From an uncultured Corynebacterium sp. (lineage in GTDB: Bacteria > Actinomycetota > Actinomycetes > Mycobacteriales > Mycobacteriaceae): 53,191 nucleotides of DNA. Location: NCBI GenBank assembly GCA_943913645.1, contig CALTYZ010000017.1, forward strand, positions 1-53,191, written 5' to 3'. The notes under the pieces are model-generated. The model was given only the letters and a program-made list of their open reading frames with translations. It had not been told where the DNA came from and did no database searches. Positions 38,837 through 47,739 of this stretch are shown piece by piece; within the stretch, counting starts at the first letter, position 1, and each line of letters opens with the position of its first letter. The translations under genes were made by a program, and so were the position numbers.

Positions 38837-39910
38837 ATGCCGCCGCGCATCCCTCTTCCCCGCCAGCTTGCCAAAAAGACGGAGCCGCCCCAGCGCCAAC
38901 CTCTGCCTGTGCCGTTAGAGCGCTCCGTGGACTTTTGCCGCGTTTTTGTCGATGGGAAACGCCTCCCGGGCGACATGCGTGTCAGCGAGGCTGTTGAGGC
39001 CGCAAACACGCATGACAATGCTTTTGTGTGGCTTTCTCTGAAAGCCCCGAGCATTGACCAAATGGAACGCATTGCAGCTATCTTCGATATTGCTGACCTC
39101 ATCGTGGACGACGTCGTCGACGCACACCAACGGCCGAAGATCGAACGCTACGACGAGCAGCTATTCATGGTGGTTCGCTCAGTGCACTACCGCGACGACG
39201 AGGAAGTCGTGGACGCCCGCGAGATCATCTCCACTGGTGAGGTGCAGGTGATCACCGGACCGAAGTACGCAGTCACGATTCGTCACAACGCAGCCCTGCC
39301 TGATTTGACCGGCAATCTCGAGGCTGAAGAAGAGCTAGCGGTGCTTGGCCCAACCGCAGTCGCCTGGGTGGTGGCGGATCATCTTGTTGACAACTACCTG
39401 CGGGTGACCGAATACCTCAGCCAAGACGTCGATGAGCTTGAAAATGAGGTGTTCACTCCACGCCGGCAGATCAACATCGACAAGATCTATAGTTACAAGC
39501 GCGAGATTCTGGAGATGCGCCACGCCATTGACCCGCTGGGGACCGCGTTGCGCACCGGGTTGACGAACAATAAGGATTTACTTCGCAAGGCACTACGATC
39601 GTACTTCCGTGATGTCCAGGACAATGCAACCATTGTCAGCGACCACCTGTCAGGTTTTGATGAGCGCCTCACTTCCCTTATTGACGCCTCAGTAGCGAAG
39701 GTCACCATGCAGCAAAACGCCGATATGCGCACCATCTCAGCGGTGGTTGGCATGGCAGCTGCGCCAACGATGATTGCTGGTATCTACGGCATGAACTTCG
39801 CCAATATGCCAGAGCTGGAGTGGCGCTACGGTTACCCGGCTAGCCTCCTTGTCATGTTCGGCGTGATGCTTCTTATGTTCTGGTGGTTTCGGCATAACAA
39901 CTGGCTTTGA
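38837..39910 (+). CDS. corA: CorA family magnesium/cobalt transporter
   Basis: A pentameric Mg2+ channel. The 357-residue protein has a long cytoplasmic N-terminal domain, a stalk helix (about residues 195-295) and two C-terminal membrane helices. The YGMNFANMPE loop between the helices contains the obligatory GMN selectivity motif followed by MPE. The C-terminal FWWFRHNNWL is typical. The first 30 residues are Pro/Arg-rich and variable. It lies 122 bp after ndh; that gap holds the tandem repeat and a small GGGC...GCCC hairpin (38764-38778). I see no known Mg2+ riboswitch. Confidence 0.95.
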   Translation: MPPRIPLPRQLAKKTEPPQRQPLPVPLERSVDFCRVFVDGKRLPGDMRVSEAVEAANTHDNAFVWLSLKAPSIDQMERIAAIFDIADLIVDDVVDAHQRPKIERYDEQLFMVVRSVHYRDDEEVVDAREIISTGEVQVITGPKYAVTIRHNAALPDLTGNLEAEEELAVLGPTAVAWVVADHLVDNYLRVTEYLSQDVDELENEVFTPRRQINIDKIYSYKREILEMRHAIDPLGTALRTGLTNNKDLLRKALRSYFRDVQDNATIVSDHLSGFDERLTSLIDASVAKVTMQQNADMRTISAVVGMAAAPTMIAGIYGMNFANMPELEWRYGYPASLLVMFGVMLLMFWWFRHNNWL

Positions 39911-39997
39911 GCGGACCGGAAAACTGTTAGCCGTCAGCAACATCAGTTTCAAGCCCAGCGTCTCCCCGACGGCCCCCCGCCTGCTCACGCTCGCGCG

Positions 39998-40003
39998 TAG
40001 AAT
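39998..40003 (+). promoter_or_regulatory. -10 element of gnd (leaderless type)
   Basis: TAGAAT ends 6 nt before ATG 40010. Confidence 0.5.
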
Positions 40004-40009
40004 GCGGCC

Positions 40010-41536
40010 ATGGCCTCATCTCACGACACACCCGAGCCTGTAAACGGTGGCTTCAACCTCGACAGCACCAGTGATCGCCCCCACAACGCGCACCTAGCAC
40101 AGATTGGTGTTGTTGGTATGGCCGTCATGGGATCGAACCTGGCTCGCAACTTTGCCTCCAAAGGTCACACCGTCGCGATCTATAACCGCTCGCCAGAAAA
40201 GACGCGTGCCGTCATCGCCGAGCACGGCAACGAAGGCACGTTCATCGCGGCCGAAACAATCTCTGATTTCGTCGCTTCATTGGAGCGCCCACGTAAGGCG
40301 ATCATCATGGTGCAAGCGGGGGCGGCAACAGACGCAGTGATTGACCAACTCGTGGGTGCAATGGACGATGGAGACATCATTATCGACGGGGGCAATGCCC
40401 TTTTCACAGACACGATCCGCCGTGAAAAGGACGTTTCCAGACGGGGCCGACATTTCGTTGGTGCGGGAATCTCAGGCGGCGAAGAAGGCGCCCTGCATGG
40501 TCCCTCGATCATGCCGGGCGGCCCCGCAGAGTCGTGGGAAACGCTCGGACCGTTGCTCGAAGATATCGCAGCGTCTGTCGATGGATCCCCTTGTGTCGCC
40601 CACATCGGCCCCGACGGAGCTGGGCATTTTGTGAAGATGGTGCATAACGGCATCGAATACGCCGACATGCAGGTCATTGGCGAGGCCTACCACCTCCTCC
40701 GATACGGAGCTGGCATTGAGCCTGCGGAACTCGCTGAGATTTTCAGCGTTTGGAACTCCGGCGATCTTGACTCGTACCTCATTGAGATCACGGCCGAAGT
40801 GCTACGACACGTTGACAAACGCACAGGCGCCCCGTTGATTGATGTCATCGTCGACGCTGCTGGACAGAAGGGCACCGGAAGGTGGACAGTCAAGGAGGCG
40901 CTCGATCTGGGGGTTCCCGTTACCGCAATTGGTGAGGCGGTATTCGCCCGCGCATTGTCCTCAGCACTAGCTCAACGCGAAGCAGCGCAGTCAGCTGAGC
41001 TGCCCACCGGCGACGTGGCAACATTGGACGAACTCGGTATCGCGCGGGAAGACTTTATTGAAGACGTCCGCCGCGCACTGTACGCCTCCAAACTGGTCGC
41101 ATATGCGCAGGGATTCGATGAAATCAATGCGGGATCACAGGAGTACGGCTGGGACATTAAGCCCGGTGAGCTTGCCCGTATTTGGCGCGGCGGGTGCATT
41201 ATTCGAGCAAAGTTCCTCAACCGAATCACCGATGCATATGAACGCAACCCGGAACTACCTTCGCTCCTGCTCGATCCCTACTTCAAGAGCGAATTAGAGT
41301 CCGGTCTCATCGACGCGTGGCGCAAAGTGGTGACCACAGCCACCCGTCTTGGCTTACCGGTACCAGTGTTTGCCTCGTCATTGTCGTACTACGACTCGCT
41401 GCGCGCACAGCGACTTCCTGCGGCACTCATCCAAGGACAGCGTGACTTCTTCGGCGCACACACCTATCGCCGAGTCGACCTTGAAGGAACATTTCACACT
41501 GCCTGGTCCGGCGACAAGGAAGAAATAAGCTACTAG
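40010..41536 (+). CDS. gnd: 6-phosphogluconate dehydrogenase (decarboxylating)
   Basis: Oxidative pentose-phosphate pathway enzyme converting 6-phosphogluconate to ribulose 5-phosphate, CO2 and NADPH. The 508-residue protein has IGVVGMAVMGSNLARNFA (NADP fold), NRSPEKT and the substrate motifs FVGAGISGGEEGALHGPSIMPGG and VKMVHNGIEYADMQ. It also has the family signature IIDGGNA and the C-terminal QGQRDFFGAHTYRRVD. The first 25 or so residues are a variable extension, also seen in corynebacterial Gnd. Start supported by the -10 at 6 nt. Confidence 0.98.
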   Translation: MASSHDTPEPVNGGFNLDSTSDRPHNAHLAQIGVVGMAVMGSNLARNFASKGHTVAIYNRSPEKTRAVIAEHGNEGTFIAAETISDFVASLERPRKAIIMVQAGAATDAVIDQLVGAMDDGDIIIDGGNALFTDTIRREKDVSRRGRHFVGAGISGGEEGALHGPSIMPGGPAESWETLGPLLEDIAASVDGSPCVAHIGPDGAGHFVKMVHNGIEYADMQVIGEAYHLLRYGAGIEPAELAEIFSVWNSGDLDSYLIEITAEVLRHVDKRTGAPLIDVIVDAAGQKGTGRWTVKEALDLGVPVTAIGEAVFARALSSALAQREAAQSAELPTGDVATLDELGIAREDFIEDVRRALYASKLVAYAQGFDEINAGSQEYGWDIKPGELARIWRGGCIIRAKFLNRITDAYERNPELPSLLLDPYFKSELESGLIDAWRKVVTTATRLGLPVPVFASSLSYYDSLRAQRLPAALIQGQRDFFGAHTYRRVDLEGTFHTAWSGDKEEISY

Positions 41537-41576
41537 CTGAACCCCTACATGAGTCTGCATGAAGCCACAGAATCGG

Positions 41577-41582
41577 TAAGAT
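41577..41582 (+). promoter_or_regulatory. -10 element of the DEAD-box helicase gene (leaderless type)
   Basis: TAAGAT ends 7 nt before ATG 41590. Confidence 0.5.
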
Positions 41583-41589
41583 CGCCGCA

Positions 41590-42888
41590 ATGATGTCGTT
41601 CGCTGATCTTGGTCTCCCCCTGGAACTTACCTCGGTACTGCGAGACCAGGGCATCGAAGAGGCATTCCCAATCCAAGAGGCAGCTATCCCCGATGCGCTC
41701 GCGGGGCGAGACGTACTCGGCCGCGGACCAACCGGTTCGGGCAAAACATTTACCTTCGGCTTACCCATGATTGCGAGATTAGCGGGGGCACCTTCAGTAC
41801 CAGGTCATCCACGTGGCCTGATCATCACGCCCACACGCGAACTCGCAACCCAGATCCGGGAGCGCCTTGAAGCTGCGGCAGCAGCAATGGGGTTACGGAT
41901 CATCGAGGTCGTTGGAGGTGTCAATGTTAACCACAACATTCGTTCGCTCGCAGCACCAGTTGATCTGCTGGTAGCCACCCCTGGTCGCGCGCAGGATCTC
42001 GTGAACCAACGTCGGCTCTTTTTGGACCGCGTAACGGTCAGTGCCATTGATGAGGCAGATCAGATGGCTGATATGGGCTTCTTGCCCCAGGTGAAAGCAT
42101 TGCTTGACCTCACACCGCCCGACGGGCAACGCTTGCTGTTTTCGGCGACATTAGACGGCGACGTCGACAAGCTAATTGCTCGCTACATGAACGAACCGGT
42201 GACCCATTCGACAGCGCCCGTCACAGCGGCAGTTGACACGATGCGCCACTATCAGTTGCTTGTCGGTAACCGCGAGACGCGCAGTGAGATCGTCACGCAA
42301 ATCGGTGCCCGTGAAGGAAAAACTATCATGTTCATGCGCACTAAACACGGCGTAGACAGACAGGTGAGAAAGCTACGGCGCGTCGGTATTCATGCGCAGG
42401 GGCTCCACGGCGATAAGAGCCAGGGCGCACGCACACGTGCGCTGGCAGGATTCACCGACGGCTCAACGCCAGTTCTAGTGGCCACGGATATCGCTGCACG
42501 AGGCATTGATATCGACGACGTATCACTCGTCGTCCACGTCGATCCCCCAGCTGAGCACAAGGCCTACCTACACCGGGCGGGACGTACTGCGCGCGCCGGA
42601 ACAACCGGCACAGTGGTGACGTTAGTAATGGACGAGCAGCGCAAAGATGTTGAACAGCTACTGCGAAAAGCTGGTGTGCAGGCGCCTGCCGTGCAGGTTG
42701 CGCCGATGTCGGATGAACTGGTTCGGATCACTGCCGCACGCAAACCAACAGGTAGCGCGCTGCCACCTTCGGCTCAGGCACCATCCGCTGCCGGTAAAGT
42801 GAGACACGGCGGACAATCGCGAGGCCGATCCCGGTCCCGTTCGCGACGGTCCCGCGGCCGGCAATCTACGAGGAGATCTGAACGCTAA
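41590..42888 (+). CDS. DEAD-box RNA helicase (RhlE/DeaD-like)
   Basis: A 432-residue ATP-dependent RNA helicase. The Q motif (FPIQEAAIP), Walker A (GPTGSGKT), PTRELATQ, TPGR, DEAD (IDEADQMADMGF), SAT (LLFSATL) and motif VI (HRAGRTARAG) are all present in order. The C-terminal 40 residues are an Arg/Ser/Gly-rich tail (RGRSRSRSRRSRGRQSTRRS) expected to bind RNA non-specifically. It is possibly involved in ribosome assembly or cold adaptation; this is inference from the family. ATG 41590 or the adjacent ATG at 41593 may be used. Confidence 0.94.
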   Translation: MMSFADLGLPLELTSVLRDQGIEEAFPIQEAAIPDALAGRDVLGRGPTGSGKTFTFGLPMIARLAGAPSVPGHPRGLIITPTRELATQIRERLEAAAAAMGLRIIEVVGGVNVNHNIRSLAAPVDLLVATPGRAQDLVNQRRLFLDRVTVSAIDEADQMADMGFLPQVKALLDLTPPDGQRLLFSATLDGDVDKLIARYMNEPVTHSTAPVTAAVDTMRHYQLLVGNRETRSEIVTQIGAREGKTIMFMRTKHGVDRQVRKLRRVGIHAQGLHGDKSQGARTRALAGFTDGSTPVLVATDIAARGIDIDDVSLVVHVDPPAEHKAYLHRAGRTARAGTTGTVVTLVMDEQRKDVEQLLRKAGVQAPAVQVAPMSDELVRITAARKPTGSALPPSAQAPSAAGKVRHGGQSRGRSRSRSRRSRGRQSTRRSER

Positions 42889-42905
42889 CGCGTACGACCT
42901 GAATT

Positions 42906-44327
42906 ATGGACATAGTCATATCTCTCCTGGCGCTCTTCGGCTTTATTCTGCTCACGGCTTCTACAGGCCTGTTCGTGGCTATCGAGTTTGCAATGACCGG
43001 GCTCGAGCGCTCAACGATTGAAAAGCATGTAGAGCAGAAGAACGACGCGAGAGCACATGCTGTCGCCCGAGATCACGCCAATCTTTCTTTCGTGTTATCC
43101 GGCGCCCAGCTTGGCATCACGATCACTACCCTAGCTGCGGGATTTTTAGCGGAGCCGGTCTTAGGCCGCTATTTCACGCCGGTTCTCGAGCTCATTGGTT
43201 TGAGCGAGGCGGCCTCGCGGCCTACCGCGCTGGTGTTGGCACTTGTAGTGGCAACATTTCTTTCAATGGTTTTTGGCGAGCTAGTGCCGAAAAACCTCGC
43301 GATTACCGAACCACTTGGCACTGCTCGCTTCGTCGTTCCCCCGGTGAACGTTTTTAACACAGTGTTTAAGTGGTTCATTAAATCTTTGAACCGCTCCGCC
43401 AACTGGATCGTGCGCAAGCTAGGCATAGAACCGGCAGATGAACTTGCCTCTGCGCGATCAAACGCTGAGCTCGGCGCAATGGTTCGAAGCTCTGCAGAAG
43501 CTGGTGATCTCGACGCTGAGACAGCCAAAGTAATCGACCGATCCCTGCAGTTTGGAGAAACAACCGCAGAAGAAGTAATGACCCCGCGCGCAACCATCGA
43601 ATCGCTTGATGCGAACGACACGGTTGCAGACCTCGTCGCCCTGGCACGCGAATCGGGGCATTCACGCTTCCCGGTTCGCCGAGGCGATCTGGACGACACA
43701 ATCGGCGTGGTGCACGTCAAGGACGCTTTTTCAGTGCCAAAAGCCGCGCGTGCCACGACTACACTGGCCTCGATGGCGCGCCCAGTGCCTTTCGTTCCCG
43801 GTACCCTTGATGGAGACGCTGTGTTAAATCGCGTGCGTTCCGCCGGCTCCCAGGTGGTACTTGTTGCTGACGAGTATGGCGGTACCCAAGGGTTGGTCAC
43901 CATTGAAGACCTCGTTGAGGAAATTTTGGGCGAAGTGTATGACGAATACGACGATCGTGAATCCGAACGGGATTTTCAAAAGCTCGGGACTTCGTGGGAG
44001 ATCTCTGGCCTCGTGCGATTAAGCGACCTCACGGATGAAACGGGCTACACCGCGCCAGACGGCCCCTACGAAACGCTTGGTGGGTTGGTCATGGCAACTC
44101 TTGGACGCATTCCTCATGTCGGCGACAGGGTGGTTCTTCCCCAATTTAGGCCAACCACATTGCAAGAAGAGTTTGACACGGCCAGCATGGGCCATTGGCT
44201 TGCCCGCGTCACCGCCATGGACGAGCGACGAGTTGAACGCGTCGTCCTCTCCCCTATTACCCCGCAGCAGGCCGCGGAGATGACCGCCAGCACACCTGAA
44301 AACTCGTGGCAAGGAGGCGTGCGATGA
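42906..44327 (+). CDS. CNNM/CBS-domain membrane protein (HlyC/CorC family), first of pair
   Basis: A 473-residue protein. It has an N-terminal CNNM (DUF21) domain with about four membrane segments (residues 1-160, including the FGELVPKNLAI signature). Two CBS motifs follow (about residues 225-345, EEVMTPRATIESLDAND and VADEYGGTQGLVTIEDLVEEILGE), then a C-terminal CorC/HlyC transporter-associated domain (about 360-455). The family is often called hemolysin-like, but relatives are Mg2+/Co2+ transporters. A role in Mg2+ export or homeostasis is plausible given corA nearby. TACGAC, 7 nt before the ATG, is a near-consensus -10. The stop overlaps the next gene's ATG (ATGA). Confidence 0.92.
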   Translation: MDIVISLLALFGFILLTASTGLFVAIEFAMTGLERSTIEKHVEQKNDARAHAVARDHANLSFVLSGAQLGITITTLAAGFLAEPVLGRYFTPVLELIGLSEAASRPTALVLALVVATFLSMVFGELVPKNLAITEPLGTARFVVPPVNVFNTVFKWFIKSLNRSANWIVRKLGIEPADELASARSNAELGAMVRSSAEAGDLDAETAKVIDRSLQFGETTAEEVMTPRATIESLDANDTVADLVALARESGHSRFPVRRGDLDDTIGVVHVKDAFSVPKAARATTTLASMARPVPFVPGTLDGDAVLNRVRSAGSQVVLVADEYGGTQGLVTIEDLVEEILGEVYDEYDDRESERDFQKLGTSWEISGLVRLSDLTDETGYTAPDGPYETLGGLVMATLGRIPHVGDRVVLPQFRPTTLQEEFDTASMGHWLARVTAMDERRVERVVLSPITPQQAAEMTASTPENSWQGGVR

Positions 44328-45376
44328 ACATTGTCGTTGCGTTTCTCCTCGTCGTGTTTTTGCTTGCCGCGAACGCATTTTACGTCGCTACAGAATTCGC
44401 GCTCGTGTCGTCTCGTCGTGACCGGCTTGAGTCGCTGCTCGCACAAGGCAAAGCTGAGGCACAGGGAGTCATCTACGCAACCGAGCACCTTTCGATCTAC
44501 CTAGCGGGTGCCCAATTCGGCATCACTGTCGCATCGTTGATCCTAGGAAAAGTCGCAGAACCTGCTATTGCGCATTACCTCGAAGTACCCCTGATTCAAC
44601 TCGGCCTCCCCGCCGAGCTGTTGCATCCGTTTTCATTCGCCGTCGCGCTTGTCATCATCTCGTATCTGCATATCCTGCTTGGGGAGATGGTGCCTAAAAA
44701 CATTGCCATTGCTGGACCGGAAACCACAGCGATGTGGCTCACCCCAGCGTTTACAGTGTGGATGAAGCTGACTCGGCCGTTCATCGAGCTGCTCAACGCT
44801 GTCGCGCGCCGGACACTGCTCCTCTTCGGCATTGAACAGCGAGACGAGATCGACTCGACTGTCGACCAGCAGCAGCTCGCGACCATGATCAGAGAATCGA
44901 GTGAAGAAGGCCTCCTTGACGCGGAAGAATCGGCTCGACTCGCGAAGGCACTGCGCACGGAATCTCGAAACCTGAAAGAGGTCATGATCCCGCTCGACCA
45001 GCTCAAAACTATCCCGTTCCAGTCGGGTGGAATGCGTCTTTCAGACATTGAGGCTGCCGTGCAAGAGACCGGTTACTCGCGCTTTCCGGTCGAGCGCGCC
45101 CCAGGTGTGCTCACCGGCTACCTCCATGTCAAAGACATTTTGGATCTCATGGATGCCGATGAACCCGACCCACGTGTGCCGCTTTCAAGAATTCGCGCAT
45201 TGAGCACGGTCGACGGGGGCCAGTCGCTCGATGACGCACTTGCGTCTATGCACCGCCGTTCAGCGCATATGGCCCAAGTTCGTGATAACGGTGAGCTCGT
45301 CGGAGTGGCGGCACTCGAGGACATTATTGAGGAGTATGTCGGCACTGTCGCCGACTGGACACACGAAGATGGGTAG
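44324..45376 (+). CDS. CNNM/CBS-domain membrane protein, second of pair
   Basis: A 350-residue paralogue of the preceding protein with the same CNNM domain (GEMVPKNIAIAGPE) and two CBS motifs (KEVMIPLDQLKTIPF and VAALEDIIEEYVG). It lacks the C-terminal CorC/HlyC domain, ending right after the second CBS unit. The pair may form a heteromeric channel, as tandem CNNM genes often do; this is inference. ATG 44324 overlaps the upstream TGA by 4 bp and is preceded by AAGGAGG, which is decisive for the start. The following gene overlaps its end by 8 bp. Confidence 0.92.
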   Translation: MNIVVAFLLVVFLLAANAFYVATEFALVSSRRDRLESLLAQGKAEAQGVIYATEHLSIYLAGAQFGITVASLILGKVAEPAIAHYLEVPLIQLGLPAELLHPFSFAVALVIISYLHILLGEMVPKNIAIAGPETTAMWLTPAFTVWMKLTRPFIELLNAVARRTLLLFGIEQRDEIDSTVDQQQLATMIRESSEEGLLDAEESARLAKALRTESRNLKEVMIPLDQLKTIPFQSGGMRLSDIEAAVQETGYSRFPVERAPGVLTGYLHVKDILDLMDADEPDPRVPLSRIRALSTVDGGQSLDDALASMHRRSAHMAQVRDNGELVGVAALEDIIEEYVGTVADWTHEDG

Positions 45377-46232
45377 GCGCTATTCACCAGCTCAGGCCTC
45401 GACCGCGGAGTCGGCACATATGCAACGCGCGCGACGCTGGACCGATCCCCACCTGAACCGGCGAGCACGTGGCATAAAACACCCAGTTTGGGATTTTTTA
45501 TTTGATTACTACCCGATCCGCGCCCGCCAACTCACGCGCTGGCACCCCGGATTAGGAGCTGTGCTCGAACAGGGCGCCACGAGCCCTCATGCGAGCTACC
45601 CGTACTACGCGGTATCGGCCACCGGTGACGTGGAGCTCGACCGAAGCGCGTTTATAGAGCACAGAGGCGAAGACATGAAGCGCATTCGCACGACGCTTTC
45701 AACATTAGAAACACGCACGGCTCAGTTCGGCTGCTTCGGCATGCATGAATGGGCGATGGTGTACCGCAGCCCGAAACCACGCCACAACCTGCCACTGCGG
45801 TTAGGTGAGCGCGCCACGAACTATGTGGTTGAAGCCCACCACCTGAAGTGCACGCACTTCGACGCGTACCGGTTCTTCACTCCTGAGGCCAAACCGCTCA
45901 ATATATCCGTGCTGGAACCCGCACTACGGACCAAACAGGATCAGCCAGGTTGTGTCCACGTATGCATGGACACCTACAAATGGGCTGCGAAGATGGGTCC
46001 GGTGGTGCCCGGTAACGTGCTCCTTGACGCCTTCGAGCTCGCGGCATCTGCGCGACGTTTGGATATGGAAGCGTCTCCCTACGACTGCCGCAGTCTGGGG
46101 TTCGACGTGGTCCCAGTGGAGACATCCGAAGGCAAAGCCGAATACGTATCTCGGCAGCGCGCGCTGGCTGCTGACGCTGTGTCGGTGCGTCGAACGCTCA
46201 TTTCGCTCCTTGACGAACTACTGAGCGGATAA
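45369..46232 (+). CDS. Conserved corynebacterial protein, possibly labelled 3-methyladenine DNA glycosylase
   Basis: A 287-residue cytoplasmic-type protein with no signal or membrane segment. Conserved-looking blocks are VWDFLFDYYPIRARQLTRWHPGLG, FGCFGMHEWAMVYR and HLKCTHFDAYRFFTPEAKPLN near the centre, and HVCMDTYKWAAKMGP. Homologues in corynebacteria are, as far as I recall, sometimes named 3-methyladenine DNA glycosylase. I see neither an HhH-GPD motif nor an AAG-type active site, so that function is doubtful. ATG 45369 overlaps the CBS gene by 8 bp (ATGGGTAG), suggesting co-translation. Confidence 0.7.
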   Translation: MGRRYSPAQASTAESAHMQRARRWTDPHLNRRARGIKHPVWDFLFDYYPIRARQLTRWHPGLGAVLEQGATSPHASYPYYAVSATGDVELDRSAFIEHRGEDMKRIRTTLSTLETRTAQFGCFGMHEWAMVYRSPKPRHNLPLRLGERATNYVVEAHHLKCTHFDAYRFFTPEAKPLNISVLEPALRTKQDQPGCVHVCMDTYKWAAKMGPVVPGNVLLDAFELAASARRLDMEASPYDCRSLGFDVVPVETSEGKAEYVSRQRALAADAVSVRRTLISLLDELLSG

Positions 46233-46287
46233 AATGCTGTGCGATACAACGGATTGCCGGATTTGATCTTTAAGGCGGCTGAGCACG

Positions 46288-47733
46288 ATGGGAAGACACG
46301 CACTCAGAGACGATACGGGCGCCCTCCCAGGCAGGACTCTGCTTGCCCTGCTGGCTACAATGCTGCTCATTGGGGCGCTGATTTGGTTCATTGCATTGCG
46401 GGATACAGGTTCTGACGATGCCGTAGGACCCAGTGGCGATGAGCGGACATGCGTCTCCGGTGAACTCATGCTGCCGGTAGCAGCTGCGGATGCAGCAATC
46501 GCAGAAGAACTCATTGGCGTTTACAATGAGTCACTACCGGAAGTGCGGGACTATTGCATCACCGCGCAGTTCACTGCCTCCCTGCAGGAGGCGGCCGTCT
46601 ACATCGCCCCAAATACCCCGATTACCCACCAGCAACTGGCTGCCGCTTCACGCAGTGCAGCGCTGGCGGAGCCGCAACCCGTGTTTGCGGACGAAGTCGG
46701 TGTCGCGGCCGAAGTCACGCCTAACACCGACGTGGACGTGAAACACGTCCGCTTTCCGGTTGATAACCCAGGGGCGTCTGCACTTGTGGCCTCATTGCTT
46801 GCGCGCGAAGATAACGCTGCTATCGAAGCACTGACTCACCAGAGAATTGACTCAGTAGACTCGTTTGCCCCTGTTGACGGGCAGGTGGTTGCAACCTCGC
46901 AGCGTCGCGTCCCAGAAAGGCTTCAATTTCGCTCACTTGACGCCTCAGTTGTCTACACCGCTATCCCCCTCAATAGTGGTGAAACGATAGACGAGAACCA
47001 GGCCCGTGCAGGACAGGATTTTGCACGGTTCAGCTCCGAGCGTTTCCCAGACGATGTCCCCGATCAGCCCGTGATCCCGGAACTCGTGTGGGCAGCCGCG
47101 CTTCCTGAGGGCGGAGAGGCACTGACTACCGACGGTGCCTCTCCCACTGACGCCGATGAGGCTGCAGTCGCTGCTGACGGAAACGTCACTGACAGCCTTT
47201 TTCTCCTTGATACTTCGGAATCGATGGCGCCCTACCTCCAGGCGGCAAATGCTGGAATAAAAAAGGCAGCAGCTGAAGTAATCAGCGCAGGCCATCGAGT
47301 TGGGTTGTGGAACTATTCGTCCCCGCTCAACCCCGGTGTGGAAGTAGGATACCGCCGCAACGTCGCGCTGACAGACAGTGACCAGGATGTGATCGCCGTG
47401 CTCGATCAGTTGCAGGCCGCAGGCCAACCGCGAACACGCGAGGCCCTCGACGCTGCTGTAGATGAGCTTTCGTCGGGTCCTGCCGAGAGCGCACGCCAGA
47501 CACGGGTCATCGTGATCACCACTGGAACTGCCGACGGCGGCACCGATGGTGCCTTTAGTGACGCACTACGCCAAAAAGCCGGAGAGCGAGTCGTCATTTC
47601 CGTCGTGCATGTTGGAGACAGGGCACGCGATGTCGCACTGGAACAGGTTGCATCTTCCTACCAAGAAGTCGGTACTAACGCCGAGCTGGAGGCAGCCCTC
47701 ATTGCAGCTACTGGCACCCGCTCTTCGAACTAG
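46288..47733 (+). CDS. Membrane-anchored VWA-domain protein
   Basis: A 481-residue protein with a basic N-terminus and one membrane helix (about residues 16-36, LLALLATMLLIGALIWFIAL), so most of it is extracytoplasmic. Residues about 55-285 are an Ala/Glu-rich region with two Cys (TCVSGE and DYCITA) that resembles part of a solute-binding fold. Residues about 305-475 form a von Willebrand A domain with the MIDAS motif LLDTSESM and later VIVITTGTADGGTDGA. VWA domains bind partners through a divalent metal. The partner is unknown. The gene is convergent with the MerR gene. Confidence 0.85.
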   Translation: MGRHALRDDTGALPGRTLLALLATMLLIGALIWFIALRDTGSDDAVGPSGDERTCVSGELMLPVAAADAAIAEELIGVYNESLPEVRDYCITAQFTASLQEAAVYIAPNTPITHQQLAAASRSAALAEPQPVFADEVGVAAEVTPNTDVDVKHVRFPVDNPGASALVASLLAREDNAAIEALTHQRIDSVDSFAPVDGQVVATSQRRVPERLQFRSLDASVVYTAIPLNSGETIDENQARAGQDFARFSSERFPDDVPDQPVIPELVWAAALPEGGEALTTDGASPTDADEAAVAADGNVTDSLFLLDTSESMAPYLQAANAGIKKAAAEVISAGHRVGLWNYSSPLNPGVEVGYRRNVALTDSDQDVIAVLDQLQAAGQPRTREALDAAVDELSSGPAESARQTRVIVITTGTADGGTDGAFSDALRQKAGERVVISVVHVGDRARDVALEQVASSYQEVGTNAELEAALIAATGTRSSN

Positions 47734-47739
47734 ATCGCA

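Noticed and set aside
43169..43903. 244-codon minus-strand frame opposite the first CNNM/CBS gene
   Set aside because: The Ser/Arg-rich translation is typical of an antisense shadow. The plus-strand product has complete CNNM and CBS motifs.
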